Source: an uncultured Euryhalocaulis sp.
GTDB lineage: Bacteria; Pseudomonadota; Alphaproteobacteria; Caulobacterales; Maricaulaceae
Assembly (NCBI GenBank): GCA_913055605.1
Contig: CAJXKJ010000016.1
Coordinates: 1 to 55,308, forward strand
Reading direction: 5' to 3'
DNA length: 55,308 bases
In this document: one piece after another, positions 37,460 through 44,939 of the stretch
Layout of the letters: each line of letters starts with the position of its first letter
Position numbering within the stretch: position 1 is the first letter of the stretch
Notes under the pieces: model-generated
The model's input: only the letters and a program-made list of their open reading frames with translations
What the model was told of the DNA's origin: nothing
Database searches by the model: none
Program-made: the position numbers and the translations under genes

Positions 37460-38956
37460 TTGGACGCATTCGAATACCTGACATTCTTCGGGCTGATCCC
37501 GAAATGGGTGATGGCGATCGGGGCGGCGATGGCCGTCTTTGTCGTCATGCCCGGCATGATGAGGCAGCTGGGCAATGAAGGCAGCCGCCTTCGCTCCCTG
37601 AACTGGCTGAAGGGTGGGTCTTTCAAACGCCACTATGTCGACTCCCTGTGCTTCGTTCTGGACTGGATCGACTCCAAGGTCTCCAGAGAGATCGTCGCGG
37701 CGGAGCCGGAAAAGACGACGTCCCTGCGGCGTGCGTGGACCGTCGACCTTCTGGAATTGAACCTGTCCCTCGCGGTGATCTACCCGGCGCTTCTCGTGCT
37801 GATGCAGTGGGGGCTTACGGGTAACGCCATTTCGCTGGGCTCGATCGAAATCCTTCCGGAAGACGGCCGGGATTTCCAAAGGCTGGCGATGGTGGGCGCG
37901 GCCCTGGTCGGCGTTGCGTTCCTGATCGCGGCCCGGATGAAGCCCGGTTTCGACGACAGCCTGTCCCCCGGTCACGTCCGGAAGGAATTGGGCGAGCCGG
38001 AGCGGCGGGGGCGGCGGCTCCTGCCGGTCGGGATTGTGATCGTGGCGGCCGTCATCATCTGGGCCGCGATCGAGACGCCGGTTGTCACGCTGCTGATCGT
38101 CGCCGTCGTCTTTGCGACGCTTGTCTCGGGAAGCGCGGCCATCGGCGTGGCGCTGATCATCGCGGCCGGCGCGAATATCCCCCTGGCGTTCCTGGTGGTG
38201 GCCGGGTGGGTCGGATATTCGGTGATCCGGAACAGGGTCGCGCCCCGAAACCGGTACCTTGCCGGCCTCGGGTTCGTGGCCTTTCTCTATGTGATCCAGA
38301 TCGTGCTGGCGGCCTCTATCCCTCGGGACGACATTCAGACCAAGCTGTTCATGATGGTCGGCTTTCTGCCGATCGTGAACGGCCTGCTGGACTTCTTTTC
38401 GTTCGGCTTCACGCGGCATCGCCTGCGCGTGGCGTTGAAGAACGACTCGTTCCTGTTGCAGGCGGTGATCGATGCGGTGGCCAGCATCGTTTCCTTCTTC
38501 CTGCTGGCGGCGCTGGTCATCCTTTCCTACTCCCTGATCCGGGACGGGAACGGCGAACAGGTGTTCGATATCGAGGCGATCTTCTCCGCGCTCAGGGACA
38601 ATGCGAGCGCGTATTACTGGCTGATCTTCGTGTTCGCCTCCACGCTCGTGCCGACGGCGCTCCATATCTATCTTTGTCTGTCCACGGTCTTGATCACGCA
38701 GATTCCGATGCTGGAGCGATGGACGATCCGGGCCGTCGAGGCCTGTTCGGATGAGGGCTATTTCTGGATCACGCCGGGGGTCGCGGCCCTCATGTCGGTG
38801 TTCTGCTACTTCCTGATCATCATCCCGCTGACGATCCTGCATTACGCATGGAGCCTTTCGGGGTCATTGGGGGTCGATCTGGGCCGGTACGCCCTGTGGG
38901 GGCTTGCGGAACTGGCCAAAGCGCTCGGCGTGCTGGACGCGTCCTGGACGCTGTAG
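37460..38956 (+). CDS. Multi-pass membrane protein of unknown family (498 aa)
   Basis: A hydrophobic protein with about ten to eleven membrane spans, for example WVMAIGAAMAVFVVMPG, LLPVGIVIVAAVIIWAA, TLLIVAVVFATLVSG and MSVFCYFLIIIPLTIL. A short cytosolic segment after span 1 contains LKGGSFKRHYVDSLCFVLDW. No known transporter or enzyme motif is recognised. The TTG at 37460, with GGAAG 5 nt upstream, is the only sensible start. It is the first gene of a two-gene segment lying between mfd and a relic of the mfd 3' end. Its codon use (GC-rich) is close to that of the chromosome. The stop lies 15 nt before the TauE-like gene. Confidence 0.7.
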   Translation: MDAFEYLTFFGLIPKWVMAIGAAMAVFVVMPGMMRQLGNEGSRLRSLNWLKGGSFKRHYVDSLCFVLDWIDSKVSREIVAAEPEKTTSLRRAWTVDLLELNLSLAVIYPALLVLMQWGLTGNAISLGSIEILPEDGRDFQRLAMVGAALVGVAFLIAARMKPGFDDSLSPGHVRKELGEPERRGRRLLPVGIVIVAAVIIWAAIETPVVTLLIVAVVFATLVSGSAAIGVALIIAAGANIPLAFLVVAGWVGYSVIRNRVAPRNRYLAGLGFVAFLYVIQIVLAASIPRDDIQTKLFMMVGFLPIVNGLLDFFSFGFTRHRLRVALKNDSFLLQAVIDAVASIVSFFLLAALVILSYSLIRDGNGEQVFDIEAIFSALRDNASAYYWLIFVFASTLVPTALHIYLCLSTVLITQIPMLERWTIRAVEACSDEGYFWITPGVAALMSVFCYFLIIIPLTILHYAWSLSGSLGVDLGRYALWGLAELAKALGVLDASWTL

Positions 38957-38971
38957 GCAAGGGGGAAAGGC

Positions 38972-39781
38972 ATGGACCTCGCCGGACTGGCTGAGCTGAT
39001 CCGAACCAGTTTCGACCGCGATGCGATCTGGTTGCTGGTGATGGGGGTGCCTATCAGCGCTCTTGGGGCAATCACGGGCGGCACGATGTTCCTGTCTTTG
39101 CCTCTGTTTGGCTGGGTATTTTCCGGCGCACCTGTGGGAGTCCATGTTGGCAATATTAAAGTTGGATCTCTCGTTCGCGGCGTAGGCACAACAATCTCCA
39201 CTCGAGGTAGTATAGATTGGGATTATTGCTTTAGAATTTCATGGCCATTTCTCCTAGGTACGATTATTGGCGCTCGTCTGTTATCAGAATCAGACCTAGA
39301 TCGCTTCTGGTTGGTCATAATGGTCGTGGTCGCAATGGGGCTAGCGGAGACCGCGCCGCGTTTGCAGAATTTGCCGAGAGGCACGTTCAAGCTCGGTGCG
39401 TTCGCGGTTGGCCTTTTTGGAGGCTATGTGGGCTTGGGGCTGTCGCTCCTCCTTGTAGCGCTAATACGCATTCACCAGCCTAAAGCTAGCGACATTTTGT
39501 GGGTGACAATTCAGGCACGTTTTTTGGAGACGATTCTTTGCGTGGCAGCAGTCATTACCCATATCATAAGTGGAAATATCGTTTTCAAAATGTGGTTTTA
39601 CTGGACTATCGCCAGCTTAATCGGGGGGCTGATCGGTGGGAAAGTGCTGACGAAGTTTATTAAGTTGTCAGAAAAACAACAAAAGCTGTTCCTGCGGATA
39701 TGTTACGGGTTCGCCTTAGTCTCAGCGATCGTTTTTGTGCTGGAGGGCCCTTTTGAGGACCTCATCCCCAGAGCGGAATAG
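38972..39781 (+). CDS. TauE/SafE-family sulfite exporter-like permease
   Basis: A 269-residue membrane protein with about eight spans and the TauE/SafE pattern of two repeated halves (PISALGAITGGTMFLSLPLFG near the N-terminus; LGAFAVGLFGGYVGLGLSLLLVALI in the second half). Such proteins export sulfite, sulfonates or other small anions; the substrate is unknown. The first ~150 nt are GC-rich like the chromosome. From about 39130 on the gene is visibly lower in GC (roughly 40-53% in two 60-nt lines counted) and uses ATA, TTA and AGA codons, unlike any other gene here. This points to a foreign or recombinant origin. Confidence 0.78.
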   Translation: MDLAGLAELIRTSFDRDAIWLLVMGVPISALGAITGGTMFLSLPLFGWVFSGAPVGVHVGNIKVGSLVRGVGTTISTRGSIDWDYCFRISWPFLLGTIIGARLLSESDLDRFWLVIMVVVAMGLAETAPRLQNLPRGTFKLGAFAVGLFGGYVGLGLSLLLVALIRIHQPKASDILWVTIQARFLETILCVAAVITHIISGNIVFKMWFYWTIASLIGGLIGGKVLTKFIKLSEKQQKLFLRICYGFALVSAIVFVLEGPFEDLIPRAE

Positions 39782-39844
39782 ACCGGGCTGCCAACGAGCA
39801 TTCTCGCGGCTATTCGCTTTCTGGTCGAGGCGGCGGGGGTGTAG
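39781..39844 (+). pseudogene. Relic of a second mfd 3' end
   Basis: The frame before the TAG at 39842-39844 reads LAAIRFLVEAAGV, against TVLRFLAEAAGV at the true mfd C-terminus. At the DNA level 39815-39844 matches 37283-37312 at about 25 of 30 positions, including an identical 14-nt GAGGCGGCGGGGGT. Both are preceded by GACCGG (39781 and 37261). No coding frame leads into it. It is best explained as the displaced end of mfd left by integration of the 37313-39780 segment. Confidence 0.65.
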
Positions 39845-39856
39845 GAGGGGCGGGCA

Positions 39857-40396
39857 ATGCCCGCCGTCACCGCCGTCAGCCTTCACAAGGGGCATCATTT
39901 CAGCAAGACGAATGCGCTTGTCATCCGGCTGCTGACCGGGTTGGGCGTGGAGGGGGACGGGCATTGCGGGGAGGCGATGAAGCATCGCTCCCGGGCGCGG
40001 TTCGACCCCTCGCTGCCCAATCTGCGCCAGGTGCATCTGATGCATGAGGAGCTGTTCGCCGAGCTGGCGGACAAGGGTTTCACGATCCGCCCGGGCGATA
40101 TGGGGGAGAACGTCACCACGCGGGGGATCGACCTGCTGTCCTTGCCGGCGGGAACGCGGCTGCGACTGGGCGGGGAGGCGGTGGTGGAGCTGACGGGCCT
40201 GCGCAATCCGTGCGTCCAGATGGACCGGTTCGCGCCGGGCCTGATGGCGGCGACGCTGGAGAAAGACGCGGACGGCAATCTGATCCGCAAGGCCGGGGTG
40301 ATGGCGGTCGTGATCGCTGGCGGCGATGTGCGGCCGGGCGATGCGATCGGGGTTGTCCTGCCCGAAGGGCCGCGCCGGCCGCTGGTTCCGGTCTGA
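39857..40396 (+). CDS. MOSC domain-containing protein
   Basis: A 179-residue MOSC protein. The family motif GDMGENVTTRGIDLLSLPAGTRL and ELTGLRNPCVQMDRF, with the sulfur-carrying Cys candidate, are present. An N-terminal VTAVSLHKGHHFSKT is typical of the stand-alone bacterial (YiiM-like) type. MOSC proteins carry sulfur to the molybdenum cofactor or reduce N-hydroxylated compounds. The ATG at 39857 has GGAGGGG upstream. This gene probably lay immediately after mfd before the insert, since it starts 13 nt after the mfd relic stop. Confidence 0.88.
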   Translation: MPAVTAVSLHKGHHFSKTNALVIRLLTGLGVEGDGHCGEAMKHRSRARFDPSLPNLRQVHLMHEELFAELADKGFTIRPGDMGENVTTRGIDLLSLPAGTRLRLGGEAVVELTGLRNPCVQMDRFAPGLMAATLEKDADGNLIRKAGVMAVVIAGGDVRPGDAIGVVLPEGPRRPLVPV

Positions 40397-40402
40397 CTGG
40401 CC

Positions 40403-41899
40403 CTAGTGGCCGGGCGCGGTTTCGGCGGCGCCCGGTTTGTCGTGGATGGCGAATTTCTCGATCATCGTGGCGCTGGCGGCGTTCAGGCCCGCGACCTCCA
40501 CCTGCACGCCGCGGCGGCGGAATTTCAGTATCACCTTGTCCAGCGCGGCGATGGCCGACACGTCCCAGAAATGGGAGCGGGTGACGTCGATGCGCACGCG
40601 GTCCACGTCCTCCTTCGTGTCGAAGGCGGCGGCGAACTGGTCGGCCGAGGCGAAGAAGAGCTGGCCGAGCACGGTGTAGTCGCGGGTCCGGCCGTCCTCC
40701 GACAAAGCGGACTCCACGCGGACGACCTTGGCCACCTTGCGGGCGAAGAAGATGCCCGACAGCAGCACGCCGGTGAACACGCCCTTGGACAGATCGTGCG
40801 TGGCGACCGTCACGACCACCGTGGCCAGCATGACGAAGCTGGAGCTTTTGGGGTGGGTGACCAGGGTGCGCAGCGACGCCCAGTTGAAGGTGCTGATCGA
40901 CACCATGATCATCACGGCGACCAAAGCGGCCATCGGGATGCGGGCGACCAGCGGGCCCAGCGCGACGATCAGGATCAGCAGGAAGACCCCGGCGCACAGC
41001 GTGGACAGGCGGCCGCGGCCGCCCGCTTTCACATTGATCACCGACTGGCCGATCATGGCGCATCCGGCCATGCCGCCGAAAAAGCCGGAGACAATATTGG
41101 CGACGCCCTGGCCCGCGCATTCGCGGTTCTTGTCGCTGTGCGTATCGGTCATCTCGTCGACGATGGTGGCGGTCATCATCGATTCCAGCAGGCCGACCAT
41201 GGCCAGCGTGACGGAGTAGGGGAAGACGATCTGGAGCGTCTCCCAGTTCAGCGGGATGTCCGGCAGCAGGAACATCGGCAGGGTGGAGGGCAGTTCGCCC
41301 ATGTCGCCGACCGTGCGCAGATCCATGCCGAAGGTCAGGGCCACGGCCGTCAGGACCACGATGCAGACCAGCGGCGAGGGGACCACACGGGTGAGGCGCG
41401 GGAAGAGATAGATGATGGCCAGGCCCGCGGCGACCATCACATAGGTCATCTCCGGCACGCCGATCAGTTCGGGCATCTGGGCCAGGAAGATCAGGATGGC
41501 GAGTGCGTTGACGAAGCCGGTGACCACGGATTTTGAGACGAAGCGCATCAGGGCGCCCAGCTTCAGAAAGCCCGCGCCGATCTGCAGCAGGCCGCACAGG
41601 ATGGTGGCGGCGAGCAGGTATTGCAGGCCGTGCTCGCGCACCAGCGTGACCATGACCAGCGCCATGGCGCCGGTGGCCGCGGAGATCATGCCCGGCCGCC
41701 CGCCGGCGAAAGCGATCACGATGGTGATGGCGATGGAGGCGTAGAGCCCCACGGCCGGATCGACGCCGGCGATGATGGAGAAAGCGATCGCCTCAGGGAT
41801 CAGGGCCAGGGCCACCAGAAGCCCGGCCAGCATGTCGCCCCGGAGATTGAACAGCCAGTCGCGGCGGAAATCGGAAAGAGTCACACAGGTCTCCAGCAT
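40403..41899 (-). CDS. SulP-family anion transporter with C-terminal STAS domain
   Basis: A 498-residue SLC26/SulP transporter for sulfate, bicarbonate or another anion. It opens with [42 protein letters not shown], a family hallmark, and has about twelve spans ([45 protein letters not shown]). A STAS domain follows (about 430-498, [21 protein letters not shown]). The ATG at 41899 gives the normal N-terminus but lacks a ribosome-binding site. The frame continues upstream to an ATG at 42019 that does have AGGAG, and would add 40 Arg-rich residues. Confidence 0.9.
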   Translation of the reverse strand: MLETCVTLSDFRRDWLFNLRGDMLAGLLVALALIPEAIAFSIIAGVDPAVGLYASIAITIVIAFAGGRPGMISAATGAMALVMVTLVREHGLQYLLAATILCGLLQIGAGFLKLGALMRFVSKSVVTGFVNALAILIFLAQMPELIGVPEMTYVMVAAGLAIIYLFPRLTRVVPSPLVCIVVLTAVALTFGMDLRTVGDMGELPSTLPMFLLPDIPLNWETLQIVFPYSVTLAMVGLLESMMTATIVDEMTDTHSDKNRECAGQGVANIVSGFFGGMAGCAMIGQSVINVKAGGRGRLSTLCAGVFLLILIVALGPLVARIPMAALVAVMIMVSISTFNWASLRTLVTHPKSSSFVMLATVVVTVATHDLSKGVFTGVLLSGIFFARKVAKVVRVESALSEDGRTRDYTVLGQLFFASADQFAAAFDTKEDVDRVRIDVTRSHFWDVSAIAALDKVILKFRRRGVQVEVAGLNAASATMIEKFAIHDKPGAAETAPGH

Positions 41900-42219
41900 C
41901 GCGCGGTGCGCGCCAGCCGTCCGGGGACGGCGTCGGTTCAAGGTCTGAAGCATGCCGGCGCGGAGAGGGGCGGGGCCGCCTGTCCTGTTAGACCGCCCGC
42001 TTCGGGGGCGGCAGCACATGCTGCTGTCACTCCTATGTGCTTCGCGATTATGCCGCAAATGCGAAAAGGGGCGTGCGGCCCCCGGTTTTCGCATGGCCCG
42101 GAGCGGTCTTGATCACGGGCGAATCCCTGAGCAGGATCATGGAGTTGAAAGTCCGCCGCCGGCGATGAGAGCGGACCGTTCAGGGGGAGGCGTTGGGCCC
42201 GTCAGCCACGGAGGCGCCA
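41900..42219. other. Divergent region between the SulP gene and usg, with structured leader
   Basis: About 320 bases with no independent gene. On the minus strand an AGGAG (42030-42034) precedes an ATG at 42019 starting Met-Cys-Cys-Arg-Pro-Arg. The codons after the Cys pair form a GC hairpin (about 41993-42011, arms CCGCCC and GGGCGG). The reading frame stays open into the SulP gene. Upstream of it lies CATAAT (about 42046-42051, minus strand), a possible -10. On the plus side GTCCGC and GCGGAC at about 42151-42176 can pair before usg. Confidence 0.4.
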
Positions 42220-42489
42220 ATGGCCGGACGCGACTTTCTTCTCCAGATTCAGGGCTATGGCCTGACCACAGCGGAAATCCACTACCGCATGCCGGACCAC
42301 CCGGCGCTGCTGCAGTCCTATGTCTGGCAGGAATACGACGTCGCGCCCGATTTCCCGACGCTGAAACGGTTTTTGGATTTCTGGGCGCGGGAGCTGGAAG
42401 GGCCGCTCTACTCAGTGCGGGTGGCGCACAAGCGCCTCATCACGCCGGCCGAGTGGCGGGCGGTGGACGGCGTTCTCACCATCCACTGA
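42220..42489 (+). CDS. usg: Usg-like family protein
   Basis: An 89-residue protein of the Usg family, found mainly in alphaproteobacteria and first named for its place upstream of trpF in Caulobacter. Recognisable segments are LQIQGYGLTTAEIHYRMPDHP, LLQSYVWQEYDVAPDFP and LKRFLDFWARELEGPLYSV. Function is unknown. The ATG at 42220 follows GGAGG by 5 nt; an in-frame TTG at 42193 is less likely. No trp genes are adjacent here. Confidence 0.88.
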   Translation: MAGRDFLLQIQGYGLTTAEIHYRMPDHPALLQSYVWQEYDVAPDFPTLKRFLDFWARELEGPLYSVRVAHKRLITPAEWRAVDGVLTIH

Positions 42490-42501
42490 GCTGAAGATAG
42501 C

Positions 42502-42855
42502 CTAGTTGGTGCTGGCCAGGACGAGCTGCTTGCGGGCCGGGTCGTAGTCCATGTCCTTGGGCGACACGGTGACGATGTCCGATTTCAGGCCCATCCAGTG
42601 CGAGCGCTCCACCGCGAAGGCGGTCGGCATGCCGTCGGCGTCGGTCGAGATGCTGTAGAGGCGGGCGCTGGCGTCCATCCCCTTCACCTTCAGGCCGACG
42701 ACCTGGCTGGCCGGAACATTCTCCGCCGGCAGGGGCGCGACATAGATGGTGGTGGGAACGGGTTTGAGCGCGGCCGCGGCGACGACGCCGGTAGTGACGG
42801 CGGCGAACACGACGCCGAGGGTGACGACCAGGGCAGGGCGCGGTTTGCGAAGCAT
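42502..42855 (-). CDS. Small exported or membrane-anchored protein (117 aa)
   Basis: One N-terminal hydrophobic segment (ALVVTLGVVFAAVTTGVVAAAAL), either signal peptide or anchor, then a ~85-residue periplasmic domain of alternating strands. The C-terminal part (HWMGLKSDIVTVSPKDMDYD, then RKQLVLAST) faintly resembles a PRC-barrel, but this is not certain. No function can be given. Convergent with usg, 12 nt apart. The 165 nt between its start and tRNA-Leu hold no other gene. Confidence 0.65.
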   Translation of the reverse strand: MLRKPRPALVVTLGVVFAAVTTGVVAAAALKPVPTTIYVAPLPAENVPASQVVGLKVKGMDASARLYSISTDADGMPTAFAVERSHWMGLKSDIVTVSPKDMDYDPARKQLVLASTN

Positions 42856-43020
42856 GGCGTGTTTCCCGTTGTCCGACTGCGACGACCGTCACAATTAACC
42901 AACGATCCCGGTCCAGGTTCCGGGCGGCCAAGTTTCCCCGATTCGCCTGTTGCGCGAAAGCCGCACCGGCCCCCGGGCCTTGATTAGCGCGGCGCGGCGT
43001 CGGACAAGCGCGGTCGGCCT

Positions 43021-43105
43021 GCGGATGTGGCGGAACTGGTAGACGCGCTGGATTTAGGTTCCAGTGGGGTGACCCGTGGAGGTTCGAGTCCTCTCATCCG
43101 CACCA
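43021..43105 (+). tRNA. tRNA-Leu (anticodon TAG)
   Basis: An 85-nt class II tRNA with a long variable arm. Acceptor stem GCGGATG/CATCCGC, D-arm GGCGGAACTGGTAGACGC, anticodon stem CTGGA/TCCAG around TTTAGGT (anticodon TAG), T-loop GGTTCGAGTCC, encoded CCA. Confidence 0.96.
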
Positions 43106-43162
43106 ACTCGCTTTCGGCTTCGCGTGGCTCGGCCACGCGGACGCCCATTCCGGACTGGCGCG

Positions 43163-43513
43163 ATGAAAAAGCACCGCATCTATTCGATGAGCTTCGGCAG
43201 CGTGTATCCGCTCTATGTCGCGAAGGCGGAGAAGAAGGGGCGGACCAAGGCCGAGGTGGACGAGATCATCGCCTGGCTGACCGGCTATAGCCAGAAGGGG
43301 CTGGAGACGGTGATCGCGGACAAGACCGATTTCGAGACCTTCTTCGCCGAGGCGCCGGGGATGAACCCGGACCGGTCGCTGATCACCGGCGTGGTGTGCG
43401 GCGTGCGGGTGGAAGAGGTGGACGAACCGCTGATGCGGGAAATCCGCTATCTGGACAAGCTGATCGACGAACTGGCCAAGGGGAAGGCGATGGAGAAGAT
43501 TCTCCGGAGCTGA
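43163..43513 (+). CDS. DUF2200 family protein
   Basis: A 116-residue cytosolic protein matching the DUF2200 family: [40 protein letters not shown] at the start, then [45 protein letters not shown]. Members are about this size and have no known function, though the fold is related to YdhG/DUF1801-type proteins of small all-helical type. The ATG at 43163 gives the family start. It lies just after tRNA-Leu. Confidence 0.85.
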   Translation: MKKHRIYSMSFGSVYPLYVAKAEKKGRTKAEVDEIIAWLTGYSQKGLETVIADKTDFETFFAEAPGMNPDRSLITGVVCGVRVEEVDEPLMREIRYLDKLIDELAKGKAMEKILRS

Positions 43514-43568
43514 CCGGGCGCAGGCCGCGCGGTTGCCCCCATAGGCTTCGGCGCCTAGACCCCCGGCC

Positions 43569-44870
43569 ATGGACATGGTTCGGGACGTTCTGACGTATCT
43601 GGAGGCCTATCCCTGGGCCGAGACGCTAATCGGCGTCGCCGCCGTGGCGCTGGCCGCGACGGTGGCCAATTTCATCACCAAGCGGATCCTGCTGGGCATT
43701 CTGCGCCGGATTCTGGCCGCCACGCTGGAGAACGACCAGACGCCGCTGGTGATGGACGGGGTGATCGGGCGGCTGGCCAATATCGTGCCGGCGCTGGTGG
43801 TCTATGCGGGGGTCGAGGGCGTGCCCCATGTCGGGGAGGCGATGACGGCGCTGGTCCAGCGCGTCTGCGTGGCCTTTATCGTCTTGATGCTGGCCATGGC
43901 GGTGGCCGCCGCGCTGAACCTGGCCAATTCGGTCTATCAGCGCCGGCCGGACGCCGGGACGCGGCCCATCAAGGGCTATCTGCAGGTCGTCAGCATCGTC
44001 ATCTATTGCGCCGCGGCGGTGCTGATGGTCGCGGCGCTGATGGATCGGTCCCCGCTGCTGCTGCTGTCGGGGCTGGGGGCGCTGGCGGCGGTCCTGATGC
44101 TGGTCTTCAAGGACACGATCCTGTCGCTGGTCGCCTCGGTCCAGCTGACCAGCAACGACATGCTGCGGGTGGGGGACTGGATCGAGATGCCCTCGGCCGG
44201 GGCGGACGGCGACGTGATCGACATCGCCCTGCACACGGTGAAGGTGCAGAATTTCGACAAGACGATCGTCACCATCCCGACCTGGAAGCTGATCAACGAG
44301 AGCTTCCGCAACTGGCGCGGCATGGCCCAGGCGGGCGGGCGGCGGATCAAGCGGCCGCTGCTGATCGACCAGAACAGCGTCGGCTTCCTGCGCGACGGCG
44401 AGGTCGAAAACCTGCGCCGGTTCAGCGTGCTGGGCGACTATCTGGATGAAAAAGACAAGGAGCTGCGGGAGTGGAACGCGGCGCTGGAGGCCGACGGCAA
44501 GCCGCCGGTGAATATGCGCCGCCAGACCAATATCGGGGCGTTCCGAGCCTATATCGTCGCCTATCTGAAGGGGCGGGAGGACGTGTCGGACATCCTGACC
44601 CTGATGGCGCGCCAGCTTGAGCCGACGCCGCAGGGCCTGCCGCTGGAGGTCTATTGTTTCGCGGCGACGACGGCCTGGAAGGACTACGAATACATCCAGT
44701 CCGACATTTTCGACCATCTGATCGCGATCCTGCCGGAATTCGGCCTGCGCCTGTTCCAGGCCCCGGCGGGCAGCGACCTGGTCGCCCTGCGCCCGGCGGA
44801 GGCGAGCGGGGCCGCGGGGCCGGAGCAGGAAGCGGAGCACCCGCCCGTTGCGCGGGCTGGGGGGATTTGA
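43569..44870 (+). CDS. Mechanosensitive ion channel, MscS family (YbdG-like)
   Basis: A 433-residue inner-membrane channel. It has about five hydrophobic segments, the pore-lining helix and beta domain of MscS (LSGLGALAAVLMLVFKDTILSLVASVQLTSNDMLRVGDWIEMPS), then TVKVQNFDKTIVTIPTWKLINESFRNWRGM. The long cytosolic C-terminal part (about 270-410) and the insertion in the beta domain match the YbdG/MscM type. It protects against osmotic downshock or senses hyperosmotic stress. The tail after 410 is Ala/Glu-rich. ATG at 43569. Confidence 0.9.
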   Translation: MDMVRDVLTYLEAYPWAETLIGVAAVALAATVANFITKRILLGILRRILAATLENDQTPLVMDGVIGRLANIVPALVVYAGVEGVPHVGEAMTALVQRVCVAFIVLMLAMAVAAALNLANSVYQRRPDAGTRPIKGYLQVVSIVIYCAAAVLMVAALMDRSPLLLLSGLGALAAVLMLVFKDTILSLVASVQLTSNDMLRVGDWIEMPSAGADGDVIDIALHTVKVQNFDKTIVTIPTWKLINESFRNWRGMAQAGGRRIKRPLLIDQNSVGFLRDGEVENLRRFSVLGDYLDEKDKELREWNAALEADGKPPVNMRRQTNIGAFRAYIVAYLKGREDVSDILTLMARQLEPTPQGLPLEVYCFAATTAWKDYEYIQSDIFDHLIAILPEFGLRLFQAPAGSDLVALRPAEASGAAGPEQEAEHPPVARAGGI

Positions 44871-44939
44871 CATAAGGCCCGGCCTGAAATCGCGGGCGAT
44901 CCCGCGTCCTGCCTGAAATCACATCTTTCGAGAAACGCC

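Noticed and set aside
37313-39844. An insertion sequence or integrative element between mfd and the MOSC gene
   Set aside because: No transposase, integrase or terminal inverted repeats are visible; only the repeated mfd tail and composition suggest insertion.
41940-42019. A classic cysteine attenuator with a short leader peptide ending before the SulP gene
   Set aside because: The Met-Cys-Cys frame has no stop before the SulP start and the hairpin is not followed by a T-run, so a standard attenuator is not supported; the weaker idea is listed as a finding.
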